Positions 24,510-33,214 of a stretch of 64,000 nucleotides of DNA are shown in pieces (position 1 is the first letter of the stretch; each line of letters begins with the position of its first letter). Location of the stretch: positions 238,993 through 302,992 of the forward strand of contig NZ_CP022314.1 in assembly GCF_003352915.1 (NCBI RefSeq). The letters run 5' to 3'. The notes under the pieces are model-generated. The model did no database searches. It was given only the letters and a program-made list of their open reading frames with translations, and was not told the DNA's origin. The DNA is from Arthrobacter sp. PM3 (GTDB lineage Bacteria > Actinomycetota > Actinomycetes > Actinomycetales > Micrococcaceae). The position numbers and the translations under genes are program-made.

Positions 24510-25481
24510 ATGGACAGCCATCAGCACAAAGACACCGCACCGGTACTGAACAATCCAGTACCCGTCAGGCACCCCGGCCGCTGGGTCAGCGCCGTGGTCA
24601 TTCTCGGGGCGTTGGCTCTGTTCCTGCAGAGCCTGTTCACGAACCCCAACTTCCGCTGGGACGTTGTCGGCACCTACATCCTGGACGTTAAGGTGGTTCA
24701 GGGCGTCGTCTGGACCTTGGTCCTGACGGTTGCCTCCATGGTCCTGGCCATCATCCTGGCCATCCTGCTGGCCTTCATGCGACAGTCCGAGAACCCCATC
24801 TTCCGGTGGTCCAGCTGGACCTGGGTCTGGTTCTTCCGAGGCACCCCGGTCTACACCCAGTTGATCTTCTGGGGCCTGATCGCAGTCCTTTACCCCAAAA
24901 TCAGCGCCGGCGTCCCGTTCGGGCCGGAACTGTTCAGTGTGGACACCAGCACCATCGTCACCGCCACGGTGGCGGCGATACTGGGCCTGGGCCTGAACGA
25001 GTCAGCGTACCTGGCGGAGATCTTCCGGGCAGGCCTGAAGTCCGTGGACCGGGGCCAGACGGAGGCTGCCGAGGCCCTGGGCATGGGCAAGACCAAGATC
25101 ATGTGGCGGATCGTCCTGCCGCAGGCCATGCGGGTCATCGTTCCGCCGACCGGCAATGAAACCATCGGCATGCTGAAGACCACCTCGCTGGTCCTGGCCG
25201 TGCCGTTCACCCTGGACCTGACGTTTGCCACCAATGCCCTGGCCAACCGGACGTACCTGCCGGTTCCGCTGCTGATCGTGGCAGCCATCTGGTACCTGGT
25301 CATCACCAGCCTGCTGATGGTGGGCCAGCACTTCATCGAGGCCCACTACGGCAAGGGTGTGGACAACCGTGCCCCCGCCCTGGTGAACCCCGCCGCCGCC
25401 AAGGCTGCCGCTGCCGGGGCGCCCAGCGCCGAAGCCGAGCCTGAACTGAAGATGGACTTCCCCGGGGAGGACTCAAAATGA
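24510..25481 (+). CDS. Polar amino-acid ABC transporter permease
   Basis: A 323-residue HisM-type permease. About five transmembrane helices start at [19 protein letters not shown]; the HEAA-type loop is [31 protein letters not shown]-terminal ~45-residue Ala/Pro/Glu tail is unusual but seen in relatives. The ATG at 24510 has CAGGTG upstream; a TTG at 24471 that overlaps the upstream stop would add 13 residues and cannot be excluded. It overlaps the ATPase gene (ATGA at 25478). Confidence 0.92.
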   Translation: MDSHQHKDTAPVLNNPVPVRHPGRWVSAVVILGALALFLQSLFTNPNFRWDVVGTYILDVKVVQGVVWTLVLTVASMVLAIILAILLAFMRQSENPIFRWSSWTWVWFFRGTPVYTQLIFWGLIAVLYPKISAGVPFGPELFSVDTSTIVTATVAAILGLGLNESAYLAEIFRAGLKSVDRGQTEAAEALGMGKTKIMWRIVLPQAMRVIVPPTGNETIGMLKTTSLVLAVPFTLDLTFATNALANRTYLPVPLLIVAAIWYLVITSLLMVGQHFIEAHYGKGVDNRAPALVNPAAAKAAAAGAPSAEAEPELKMDFPGEDSK

Positions 25482-26254
25482 CCGTCACCACTGAGAATCC
25501 ACTGGTCAAGATCGAGGGCCTGCACAAGTACTACGGCGACCACCACGTGCTGCGCGGCATCGACATGGAAGTCAAGCAGGGCGAGGTGTCGGTGGTGATC
25601 GGCCCGTCCGGTTCGGGCAAGTCCACCATGCTGCGCTGCGTGAACCTGCTGGAGACCATCAGCGCCGGCCGCATTTCCGTGGGCGGCGAACTGATCGGCT
25701 ACCGCGAGGTCAAGGGCCGCCTCCACGACCTGAAGGCCAAGGAGATCGCTGCCCAGCGCCGCGAAATCGGCATGGTGTTCCAGCGCTTCAACCTGTTCCC
25801 GCACATGACGGCGCTGCAGAACATCATGGAAGCCCCGGTCCAGGTCAAGGGCCACTCGAAGGCCGTGGCAAAGAAGCGGGCGCTCGAACTTCTGGACCGC
25901 GTCGGCCTCGGCGACCGTTCGGGCCACTACCCGAACCAGCTCTCCGGCGGCCAGCAGCAGCGCGTGGCAATTGCCCGGGCCCTGGCCATGGACCCTGAGC
26001 TCATGCTCTTCGACGAGCCTACGTCCGCGCTCGACCCTGAGCTCGTGGGCGATGTCCTGAACGTGATGAAGGATCTAGCTAAGTCCGGGATGACCATGAT
26101 CGTGGTGACCCACGAGATCGGCTTCGCCCGCGAGGTCGGTGACCGCCTGACGTTCATGGACGGCGGCGTGGTCGTGGAGTCCGGCGACCCGCGGGAGGTT
26201 CTGGCCAACCCGCAGCACGCCCGCACCAAGGAGTTCCTGAGCCGGGTGCTGTAA
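25478..26254 (+). CDS. Polar amino-acid ABC transporter ATP-binding protein
   Basis: A 258-residue GlnQ/HisP-type ATPase: Walker [10 protein letters not shown] (about 45-53), Q-loop [11 protein letters not shown], signature [16 protein letters not shown], Walker [15 protein letters not shown], switch [10 protein letters not shown]. The ATG overlaps the permease stop. Last gene of the binding protein-permease-ATPase operon; a palindrome (26272-26342) lies 17 bp past its stop. Confidence 0.95.
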   Translation: MTVTTENPLVKIEGLHKYYGDHHVLRGIDMEVKQGEVSVVIGPSGSGKSTMLRCVNLLETISAGRISVGGELIGYREVKGRLHDLKAKEIAAQRREIGMVFQRFNLFPHMTALQNIMEAPVQVKGHSKAVAKKRALELLDRVGLGDRSGHYPNQLSGGQQQRVAIARALAMDPELMLFDEPTSALDPELVGDVLNVMKDLAKSGMTMIVVTHEIGFAREVGDRLTFMDGGVVVESGDPREVLANPQHARTKEFLSRVL

Positions 26255-26271
26255 CCCGACGCGGACTTCAC

Positions 26272-26342
26272 CTGTCGACGCGCAAATGCCCTGTCGCGAC
26301 CGTATTCCGGTAGCGGCGGGGCATTTGCGCGTCGCAGGACAG
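26272..26342. repeat. Palindromic repeat, family D, copy 1 (3' flank of decayed AbiEi/DUF559 gene)
   Basis: The left arm CTGTCGACGCGCAAATGCCC (26272-26291) pairs with GGGCATTTGCGCGTCG plus CAGGACAG ending at 26342. A second copy at 27146-27212 shares GACGCGCAAAT, TATTC and the GCGCGTCG arm. It ends eight bases before the stop codon of the pseudogene, the same distance seen for the family C palindrome and the intact gene at 17343. Confidence 0.85.
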
Positions 26343-26350
26343 ATTCCCTG

Positions 26351-27104
26351 TCACGGCCACACGGCGGAACGGGCCCGACGACGGGGCACACCGAATGCGG
26401 CGAGCTTCCGTTCCAGCCGGGCCGGCTCCATGAGGTCCGCCCAGACCCACCGGACTACTTGCAGCCCCGTGGCCCGGATCCGGTTTTCGCGTTCCTTTTC
26501 GTCCACGACGGCCTGCGACACGGTCCGGCCCCGGAGGTATTCGGGTTTCACGTACTTCTCGACGCCGTCGAACTCGCCCACCAGCCGCATGGTGTCCCAG
26601 TAGTAGTCGGTGTAGCCCACGCGGCCGGCGGCGTCCCGGACGCCGTGCTGAAGGTCGGGCGGCAGGAATCCGGCGACCCACATGAGCGCGCGGCGGTAGG
26701 ACCCTCCCCGTGACCAGAAGGCCCTCGCGCCGGAACACCTTGAGGCCCTCCGGAGCCGCGTAGTGCCGCCGCACGCCGGCCCGTGAGCGTCCGCCGCCGT
26801 TCTGCAGCGTCAGGGCATGGACCGGATGGAGCTGCCCGATGGTCGGCACTCCCCACACGGACGCGGCGGAGTGCCTGGCGAAAACCGTCGGCGCCGTGAA
26901 CGTCTCCGCCGCGGCGCTGACCCGGAGCCGGTATTGTTCCCACGGCTGCAGCGCCCGCCATGCCTCCCCGTTGACGTAGACGCCGTGACGGACGCGGACC
27001 AGCCCGCCGGACCGGCAGCTTTTCGCGAGCTCATTCGGAGTGAGCCCCTGCTGGACATGCTCACGGGCCAGGACCAGTCTGGGCGTTGGGAGCACCGGCG
27101 CCAT
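26351..27104 (-). pseudogene. Decayed AbiEi-like / DUF559 protein gene (internal deletion and frameshift)
   Basis: Two halves of one protein in different frames. From ATG 27104 (GGAGG upstream) the first ~132 codons give a winged-helix start (ELAKSCRSGGLVRVRHGVYV) and a middle ending RREGLLVT near 26709. The rest continues in another frame from SYRRALMWVAGF to a stop at 26351, carrying the DUF559 nuclease part: TDYYWDTMRLVGEFDGVEKY, EKERENRIRATG and VVRWVWADL. Compared with relatives, roughly 50 residues around the junction seem missing; that estimate is from memory of the family. It is bracketed by family D palindromes. Confidence 0.75.
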
Positions 27105-27145
27105 GACCGTCCTCCCGGATGCGGACAACCCGACGCGGTTTCCGC

Positions 27146-27212
27146 CCGGCGACGCGCAAATCACCTGACGCGCCCATATTCGGGCCTCGGCGGGTATTTA
27201 GCGCGTCGCCGG
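27146..27212. repeat. Palindromic repeat, family D, copy 2 (5' flank of decayed AbiEi/DUF559 gene)
   Basis: The left arm CCGGCGACGCGCAAAT pairs with ATTTAGCGCGTCGCCGG at its end; interior CCTGACGCG and TATTCGGGCCTCGGCGGG resemble copy 1 at 26272-26342. It lies ~41 bp upstream of the pseudogene start at 27104 and close behind the menD stop (27241). Confidence 0.85.
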
Positions 27213-27240
27213 ACAACAAGCGCGTCCGCGGTCCGGCGGG

Positions 27241-28989
27241 TTACGGCTGCGGGACGCCCTCGACGGCGGCGTCCACCGCGGCGCGGATGGCGCGGTGCAG
27301 TTTCCCGAGGCTGTGCCGGTCCGTGCGCACTTCGATGATGCTGCGGCCCTCCACCGGCGAGGTCAGCGCGTCGGCGAGCTCCGCCGTCGTGCCCACCCGG
27401 CGGTGCGCGACGCCGTAGGCGGCGGCGAGCGCGGCGAGGTCCACCTGCTGGGGGGTGGCGAAGAGGCGTTCGACGGCGTTGCCGTAGCGTCCCGCCGCGG
27501 CGACCGCGCCGTGCTCGAGGAGGCCGAAGATGGCGCCGCCGGCGTCGTTGTGGACCACGATCCGCAGCGGTGGTTCGGCTTCCCCGGCGCCGAGCAGGAG
27601 GCCACCGGCGTCGTGCAGGAAGGTCACGTCTCCCAGGAGCACCGTGGTTTCCTGCCGGCCGCCGAGCGCGATGCCCGTGGCGGTGGAGGTGGTGCCGTCA
27701 ATTCCGGCGAGGCCCCGGTTGGCGAACATGGTGGCCTGCGGCTCGGCCGGCGGCGCCCCGGCGAGGTCGACGTCGCGGATCCCGTTCGAGGAACCCAGTA
27801 CCAGCTGGCCGCGGCTGTGGTTCCAGACCGCGGCGCCGACGGAGGGCCCGGTCGCGGCGGGGGACGCGGCCAGCACCAGGTCCACGGCGTGCTGCGCCGC
27901 GGCCCCGGCCAGCAACCACGCATCGAGCCACGCGGCCGGTCCGCGGCCGGCGAACTCGGCCAGGTCCGCGAGTGTCTGCAGCGGCAGTTCGGTCCGGCGG
28001 CCGGGTTCGTACCAGGCCACCGGAACGGGCTGGTACAGGGCCGACGGCACGTCGGCCCTGGCCAGCAGCGCGCTGACCGGCCGGGACAGGGTGGGCCGGC
28101 CGAACAGGACCACGCGCTCGATCGGCTGGGCCGCGTCCGCGCCGAAGTGGTCAATCAGCAGCCGGTAGGGCCCCACCGCGTTGGGGCCGAACCGCGCGTT
28201 GGAGGACGGTTCGGCCAGCAGCGGCAGGCCGTGCGCGCGGGCAAAAGCCTCGGCGACCGGACCGGCGTCGTGCCCGGCCAGCACCACGGTGCGGCGCTCC
28301 GGCAGGGCGGGCGGCGCCGCCGGGAAGTCCAGCGCCAGGGGATTCCGCGCGGCCCGGTACACGCCGCGCCCGGCCGCCGCGGGCAGCCCGTCGCCGGCCG
28401 CCGGGACCAGCGGGTCGCGGAAGGCCAGGTTGAGCTGGACCGGCCCGGGCGGCGTGTCCTCGAAGGCCCCGGTGGCGGCGCTCAGGGCCGTTTCCACGGC
28501 GCGCTGCGGGTCGCTGCCCGCGGGGACGTCGACGGCGAACCGGACGTGCTCGCCGAACAGGTCCAGCTGCACGGTGGTCTGGTTGGCCCCGGTTCCGCGC
28601 AGTTCCTCGGGCCGGTCCGCCGACAGGACGACGAGCGGGACCGCGGCGTGGTTCGCCTCCATGACGGCCGGCAGGAGGTTGCCGACGGCGGTCCCGGACG
28701 TGGTGAGGACGGCGGCCGGGGCGCCCGTGGCCAGGGCCAGACCCAGGGCCGTGAACCCGGCCGAGCGCTCGTCGATCCGGACCAGCAGTTCAACCTGCCC
28801 GGCGGCGTCGGCCTCGGCCAGGGCGTAGGCCATGGGCGCCGAGCGGGACCCCGGGGACACCACCACGTGGCGCACTCCGGCAGCGAGCAGGGTGGCGACG
28901 GCGATCCGCGCCGCCTCCACGGCGGACAGCTGCCCGGAGCCGGACGGGCCGCCCGGGCCGGACTGCGTGTCGGGACCGGACGGGCTCAC
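27241..28989 (-). CDS. menD: 2-Succinyl-5-enolpyruvyl-6-hydroxy-3-cyclohexene-1-carboxylate synthase
   Basis: A 582-residue thiamine-diphosphate enzyme condensing isochorismate with 2-oxoglutarate in menaquinone synthesis. Visible: HVVVSPGSRSAPMAYALAEA and the ThDP-activating Glu in RIDERSAGFTALGLA near residue 75, TTSGTAVGNLLPAVMEA, SADRPEELRGTGANQT, and the cofactor-binding LLGDVTFLHDAGGLL near 460. The start GTG at 28989 has GGAG upstream and overlaps the argS stop (GTGA). The acceptance of a short Ser/Gly/Pro-rich N-terminus is forced by the overlap. Confidence 0.95.
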   Translation of the reverse strand: MSPSGPDTQSGPGGPSGSGQLSAVEAARIAVATLLAAGVRHVVVSPGSRSAPMAYALAEADAAGQVELLVRIDERSAGFTALGLALATGAPAAVLTTSGTAVGNLLPAVMEANHAAVPLVVLSADRPEELRGTGANQTTVQLDLFGEHVRFAVDVPAGSDPQRAVETALSAATGAFEDTPPGPVQLNLAFRDPLVPAAGDGLPAAAGRGVYRAARNPLALDFPAAPPALPERRTVVLAGHDAGPVAEAFARAHGLPLLAEPSSNARFGPNAVGPYRLLIDHFGADAAQPIERVVLFGRPTLSRPVSALLARADVPSALYQPVPVAWYEPGRRTELPLQTLADLAEFAGRGPAAWLDAWLLAGAAAQHAVDLVLAASPAATGPSVGAAVWNHSRGQLVLGSSNGIRDVDLAGAPPAEPQATMFANRGLAGIDGTTSTATGIALGGRQETTVLLGDVTFLHDAGGLLLGAGEAEPPLRIVVHNDAGGAIFGLLEHGAVAAAGRYGNAVERLFATPQQVDLAALAAAYGVAHRRVGTTAELADALTSPVEGRSIIEVRTDRHSLGKLHRAIRAAVDAAVEGVPQP

Positions 28990-30773
28990 ATGTTCTCCGG
29001 CGTCTCGATGCCCAGCAGCTCCAGCCCGCCGGACAGGCGGCGCAGCACGAGCGCGCACAGGGCCAGCCGTGATTCGCGGACCGGCTCCTCAGCCTTGAGC
29101 ACCGGGCACTGGTCGTAGAAGGACGTGAACAGCTGGGCGAGCTCGAACAGGTAGCCGCAGAGCCGGTGCGGCTCCAGGGCGTCCCGGACCTTGCTCAGAG
29201 TCGTGTCGAACTCGAGCAAGTGCAGGGCCAGCGCGCGTTCTGCCGGTTCGACGACGGCGATCGCCCGGGCGGTCCCCCCGCCGTTAGCGGGGGTGCCGCC
29301 GTCGGCGTCCTGTTCCAGAGCGCCCGCCTTGCGCAGGATGGAGCGGATCCGTGCCGCAGCGTACTGGACGTACGGCCCCGTGTTGCCGCTGAGGGCGAGC
29401 ATGCGGTCGAAGTCGAAGACGTACTCGGTGTCGTGGCCGGTGGAGAGGTCTGCGTACTTGACGGCGCCGATGCCCACCTGGCGGGCGGTCACGGCGCGTT
29501 CGGCGTCGCTGAGTTCGGGTCGGCTCGCGTCGATGACGGCGCGGGCGCGGTCAACGGCTTCTTCGAGCAGGGCCATGAGCTTGACCGGGGCACCGGAGCG
29601 CGATTTGAGGATCTTGCCGTCCGCGCCGAGCACGTTGCCGATCTGGACGTGCACGGCCTCGACTGTGTCCGGCAGCCAGCCGGCGTCCCGGGCGGAGGCC
29701 ATGACCATGCGCAGGTGGACGTTCTGCGGGGCGCCGACGACATAGAGGACCCGGTCGGCCCCCAGTTCGCGGACACGGTAGCGGATGGTTGCGAGGTCGG
29801 TGGTGCCGTAGCCGTAGCCGCCGTCGGACTTGCGGATGATCAGCGGCAGCGGCTGCCCGTCCCGGCCGGTGAAACCCTCGGGGAAGGTGCACAGGGCGCC
29901 GTCGCTGATCCGGGCGAGGCCGCGCTCCTCGAGTTCCTGGCACAGCTGTGCCAGATGCGCGTCGTAGGAACTTTCACCGGCGATGTGGTCGTCGGTGAGG
30001 CTGATGCCCAGCATGTCGTAGATGGCGTTGAAGTAGCGCCGGGACTGGGCGACGAGCCGCTGCCAGACGGCGAAAGTCTCCGGGTCTCCGCCCTGCAGGG
30101 CCACGACGCGGAGCCGGGCGCGGGTCGCGAACCCGTTCTCGTCGTTGGCGGAGGCGTCGAACTTGGCCCGGGCCGCCTGGTAGAACGCGCTGGGATCGTC
30201 CACCAGCAGCGCCGCCTCCGGGGAGTCCTCGCCGATTTCGAGCCAGTGCTCGATCAGCATCCCGAAGGGGGTGCCCCAGTCGCCGATGTGGTTCTGCCGG
30301 ATCACGGTGTCGCCCAGGGCTTCGAGCACCTTGACGAGGCTGTCCCCCACCACCGTGGTGCGCAGGTGGCCGACGTGCATTTCCTTGGCGACGTTCGGGG
30401 AGGAATAGTCGACGACGACGCGCTGCGGTGTCGCGGCGGGCGTGACCGCGGTGGCCGGGGACGCGGCCTGGGCCGCCTCGGCGTTGAGCAGTTCCTCGAT
30501 CCAGGCGCCGTCGTAGCTGAGGTTGATGAAGCCGGGGCCGGAGATTTCCACGCGGGTGCAGATGCCGTCCAGGTCCAGGGCGTCCACGATCTTGGCGGCG
30601 GCCTCGCGCGGCGGCAGGCCGGCCTTCTTGGCCAGGGCCATGGCGGCGTTGATCTGGATGTCGGCGAACTGGGAGGGCCTGACCACCGGGTCCGCCTGCC
30701 GGAACTCTTCGCCGAACGCGGTGGCAATTGCAGCCTGGACTCTGGGGACAACCAATTCGGCCGGATTATTCAC
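28986..30773 (-). CDS. argS: Arginyl-tRNA synthetase
   Basis: A 595-residue class I synthetase. The HIGH-like motif is in DYSSPNVAKEMHVGHLRTTVVGD (HVGH about residue 131); MSKSR-like residues occur as KILKSRSG near 395; the C-terminal DALR anticodon domain ends the protein with YDQCPVLKAEEPVRESRLALC. The N-terminal Arg-tRNA additional domain is complete. GTG start at 30773 with only weak GGGA upstream. Overlaps menD by 4 bp, so the two share a transcript. The tandem array 30805-30948 lies directly upstream of its promoter region. Confidence 0.97.
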   Translation of the reverse strand: MNNPAELVVPRVQAAIATAFGEEFRQADPVVRPSQFADIQINAAMALAKKAGLPPREAAAKIVDALDLDGICTRVEISGPGFINLSYDGAWIEELLNAEAAQAASPATAVTPAATPQRVVVDYSSPNVAKEMHVGHLRTTVVGDSLVKVLEALGDTVIRQNHIGDWGTPFGMLIEHWLEIGEDSPEAALLVDDPSAFYQAARAKFDASANDENGFATRARLRVVALQGGDPETFAVWQRLVAQSRRYFNAIYDMLGISLTDDHIAGESSYDAHLAQLCQELEERGLARISDGALCTFPEGFTGRDGQPLPLIIRKSDGGYGYGTTDLATIRYRVRELGADRVLYVVGAPQNVHLRMVMASARDAGWLPDTVEAVHVQIGNVLGADGKILKSRSGAPVKLMALLEEAVDRARAVIDASRPELSDAERAVTARQVGIGAVKYADLSTGHDTEYVFDFDRMLALSGNTGPYVQYAAARIRSILRKAGALEQDADGGTPANGGGTARAIAVVEPAERALALHLLEFDTTLSKVRDALEPHRLCGYLFELAQLFTSFYDQCPVLKAEEPVRESRLALCALVLRRLSGGLELLGIETPENM

Positions 30774-30804
30774 AGTCCCAAATTATCAGTTCACCCCCAC
30801 CCCC

Positions 30805-30948
30805 GACGCTCCCTCACGTCCCGGCCCCAAACAACGGACGCTCCCTCACGTCCCGCCCCCAAACACCCGACGCTCCCTCACGTATCGCCGCCGGCGGGCC
30901 AAACGTGAGGGAGCGTCGACCCGGAACCTGCGAAAGGGTGAGGGAGGA
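30805..30948. repeat. 32-bp tandem repeat array (3 direct units, 1 inverted, 1 degenerate)
   Basis: GACGCTCCCTCACGT begins at 30805, 30837 and 30869, exactly 32 bp apart, each followed by a C-rich CGCCCCCAAAC-type spacer. An inverted copy ACGTGAGGGAGCGTC follows at 30903-30917 and a degenerate GGGTGAGGGAGG at 30937-30948. It fills the gap between the phoX stop (30962) and argS. The GTGAGGGAG core is shared with the array at 59921-60130. Confidence 0.85.
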
Positions 30949-30961
30949 TCGGGAGGGCGGG

Positions 30962-33046
30962 TCAGGCGTCGGTGCGGAACACCTGGACCACGGACGGGCG
31001 CGGGGCGCGCACCTGGCCGGGCTTGGGCGTGGCCCCGGCGGCGACGTAGTCCGGGAAGTAGGAGTGCTGGGCGGCGAACGTGCCCTCCTCCCCCGGGTGC
31101 TGCACGGCTACGAACACGGTCCGCTCGTCGTCGTGGATCACCGGCCCGCACGTCTCGGCGTCGCGCGGGACGGCGAGAAACTGCTCCACCTTGCCGCGTT
31201 CGGCACCGTCCAGGGTCACCTTGAAGAGCCCGTCGGCGTAGCCGATGCTGGATGGGGCGCCGTCGGTGGAGATCCACAGGTTGCCGACGGAGTCGAAGGC
31301 GACGTTGTCCGGGCAGGAGATCGGCGAGACCTGGCTGGCCGGGAAACCGGCGAAGTAGGCGGCGGAGTTCTTGGCCGGATCGCCGCAGACCATGAGCAGG
31401 TTCCAGCCGAACGTGGTGGAGGTCTGGTCCCCGGTTTCGGTGATTTCCACAATGTGGCCATCGCGGTTGAGGGTGCGGGGGTTGACCTCCGTGGCGCCTT
31501 CCTTGCCGGCCTTGCCGCGGTCCGCATTGTTGGTGCAGACCACGTAGACCTTGCCGGTGTGCAGGCTGGGCTGGACGTCCTCGCAGCGGTCCATCTTGGT
31601 GGGGCCCACCTTGTCCGCGGCCAGGCGGGTGTAGACCAGCACCTCTTCCACGGACATACCCGCAACGGCAGACTTTCCGCCCACCACGAGCGGCAGCCAA
31701 ACGCCGGAACCGTCGAAGGCGCCGTCCGCGGGGAGTTTGCCGGAGCCGTCGATCTCGGCCGGGGCGGAGTTGCCGTTGAACTTGGCGACGTACAGGTCCC
31801 CTTCGGAGAGCAGCGTCAGATTGTTCTTGCGGTCGCCTTCGATGTAGACGCCGGCCGAGACGAACTTGTACAGGTAGTCGAAGCGCTCGTCGTCACCCAT
31901 GTACGCGACCACGTGGCCGGACTTGGCGACGATCACGTTGGCGCCCTCGTGCTTGAAGCGGCCCATCGCGGAGTGCTTGCGCGGCGTCGAGGAGGGGTCG
32001 AACGGGTCCACTTCCACGATCCAGCCGAAGCGGTTTGCCTCGTTCCCGTACCCGGCGTTGCGGGTGTCGAACCGGGGGTCGTCGAGTTCCCACTGCCGCG
32101 CGGTGGGCTTGCTGGTCAGGCCGTACCGTTTGTCGGCGTCGGACGTTCCGGGCGCGGCAAAGTAGCCGTTGAAGTTTTCCTCGCCGGAGAGGATGGTGCC
32201 CCACGGGGTGGTGCCGCCGGAGCAGTTCCCCAGGGTCCCCTTGATGGCCCGTCCGGTGGGATCGGCGGTGGTCCTGACCATGGCGGAGCCGGCGGCCGGG
32301 CCGTCGAGTTCGTAGGTGGTGTCGGTCAGGAAGCGGCGGTTCAGGCCGGCGCCCCGGACGTAGTTCCACGGCTTGTTCTTGTTCTTCCGTTCCAGCTCCA
32401 CGACGGTCAGGCCGTGGGCGGCGCGGCCGATCGCGCGGGTCTCGGCGGCGTCGAATCCGGCCGGCACCATGATGTTTTCGTTGGTGTATTCGTGGTTGGT
32501 GAACAGCACCGCCCGGCGGTCCTTGGAGCCCTCGATCGGCAGGATGTCCGTGTAGTCGTTGTTGTAGCCGAACTGGCGGGCCTGGGCGGCCGCGCTCTGG
32601 CGGTCAAGGTCGAACGCCGGCGAGTCGTTGAAGAGCGGGTCACCCCAGCGGATGACCGGCTGCCAGGTGAAGCCGGCCGGGACGGTGAAGGCGTCGACGG
32701 CGGCATCGACGGGGGCGATTGCGCTGAACTTCAGCTTCGAGGCGCCGAAGCCGTCCTTCGCGGCGGCGGCAAGGCCCGGACCGCCGTCGGCCGCGGCCGG
32801 ACCCGCGGAGGTCACCGCGTTGCCGAGGACGACGGCGAGCGCGCCGGCGGCGCCGAAGCCCAGGGCGGCGCGGCGGGACATCGTGGCGGAGGCGATGTCG
32901 CGGAAGTAGCTGTTGGTGCTGGTGTTGCAGACCTCGCCCGAGCAGGCGTTGTCGCATTTCAGTGCGCACGTAACGGGGCTGCGCTTGCCCTTCGTGTGGC
33001 CCAGCATGGGCAGCAGGGAGAACGTGCGTCCGGACGATACAGGCAT
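30962..33046 (-). CDS. phoX: PhoX-family (DUF839) alkaline phosphatase, Tat-exported
   Basis: A 694-residue secreted phosphatase of the PhoX type, which needs Ca2+ and Fe3+. The N-terminus contains a Cys-containing segment and a twin-arginine signal at about residues 56-80 (MSRRAALGFGAAGALAVVLG), so the folded enzyme would be exported by Tat. The body has the DUF839 features DGRDGKPV-like loops, LLSEGDLYVAKF, KVYVVCTNNADRG and NLWISTDGAP. Expected to free phosphate from esters outside the cell. ATG 33046 has GGAAGG upstream. The signal starts unusually far from the N-terminus, as in several actinobacterial PhoX proteins. Confidence 0.93.
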   Translation of the reverse strand: MPVSSGRTFSLLPMLGHTKGKRSPVTCALKCDNACSGEVCNTSTNSYFRDIASATMSRRAALGFGAAGALAVVLGNAVTSAGPAAADGGPGLAAAAKDGFGASKLKFSAIAPVDAAVDAFTVPAGFTWQPVIRWGDPLFNDSPAFDLDRQSAAAQARQFGYNNDYTDILPIEGSKDRRAVLFTNHEYTNENIMVPAGFDAAETRAIGRAAHGLTVVELERKNKNKPWNYVRGAGLNRRFLTDTTYELDGPAAGSAMVRTTADPTGRAIKGTLGNCSGGTTPWGTILSGEENFNGYFAAPGTSDADKRYGLTSKPTARQWELDDPRFDTRNAGYGNEANRFGWIVEVDPFDPSSTPRKHSAMGRFKHEGANVIVAKSGHVVAYMGDDERFDYLYKFVSAGVYIEGDRKNNLTLLSEGDLYVAKFNGNSAPAEIDGSGKLPADGAFDGSGVWLPLVVGGKSAVAGMSVEEVLVYTRLAADKVGPTKMDRCEDVQPSLHTGKVYVVCTNNADRGKAGKEGATEVNPRTLNRDGHIVEITETGDQTSTTFGWNLLMVCGDPAKNSAAYFAGFPASQVSPISCPDNVAFDSVGNLWISTDGAPSSIGYADGLFKVTLDGAERGKVEQFLAVPRDAETCGPVIHDDERTVFVAVQHPGEEGTFAAQHSYFPDYVAAGATPKPGQVRAPRPSVVQVFRTDA

Positions 33047-33166
33047 TCAGAGACCTTCCAAGGAGCGGGATGCGGTAGCGCCCACCCTTCCAGCCGTTAT
33101 CTACCGAGAGACGTCTCCCGGGTGAAGAGCCGGTGAACGCTCACCTTGCCCGCCCAACCCGCCGGT

Positions 33167-33214
33167 TGCTCCGTAAACGCCCTTTTCAGGGCCGTAAAGG
33201 ACCGTTACGGAGCA
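33167..33214. repeat. Palindromic intergenic repeat, family E, copy 2
   Basis: A 48-bp unit starting TGCTCCGTAAACGCCC and ending CGTTACGGAGCA, same length and same inner CCCTTTTCAGGGCC as copy 1 (4565-4612). Its right arm overlaps the end of menC: the menC stop TAA is at 33207-33205 within this arm, so the repeat supplies the stop codon. Confidence 0.8.

Noticed and set aside
26268..27164. 299-codon frame spanning the whole decayed AbiEi/DUF559 locus as one intact protein
   Set aside because: After RREGLLVT the frame becomes Arg/Pro-rich noise and runs into the palindrome, while the conserved DUF559 end is in another frame.
29166..32700. Very long plus-strand open frames opposite argS and phoX (580 and 802 codons)
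   Set aside because: Same GC-skew artefact; argS and phoX on the minus strand are full length with intact motifs.
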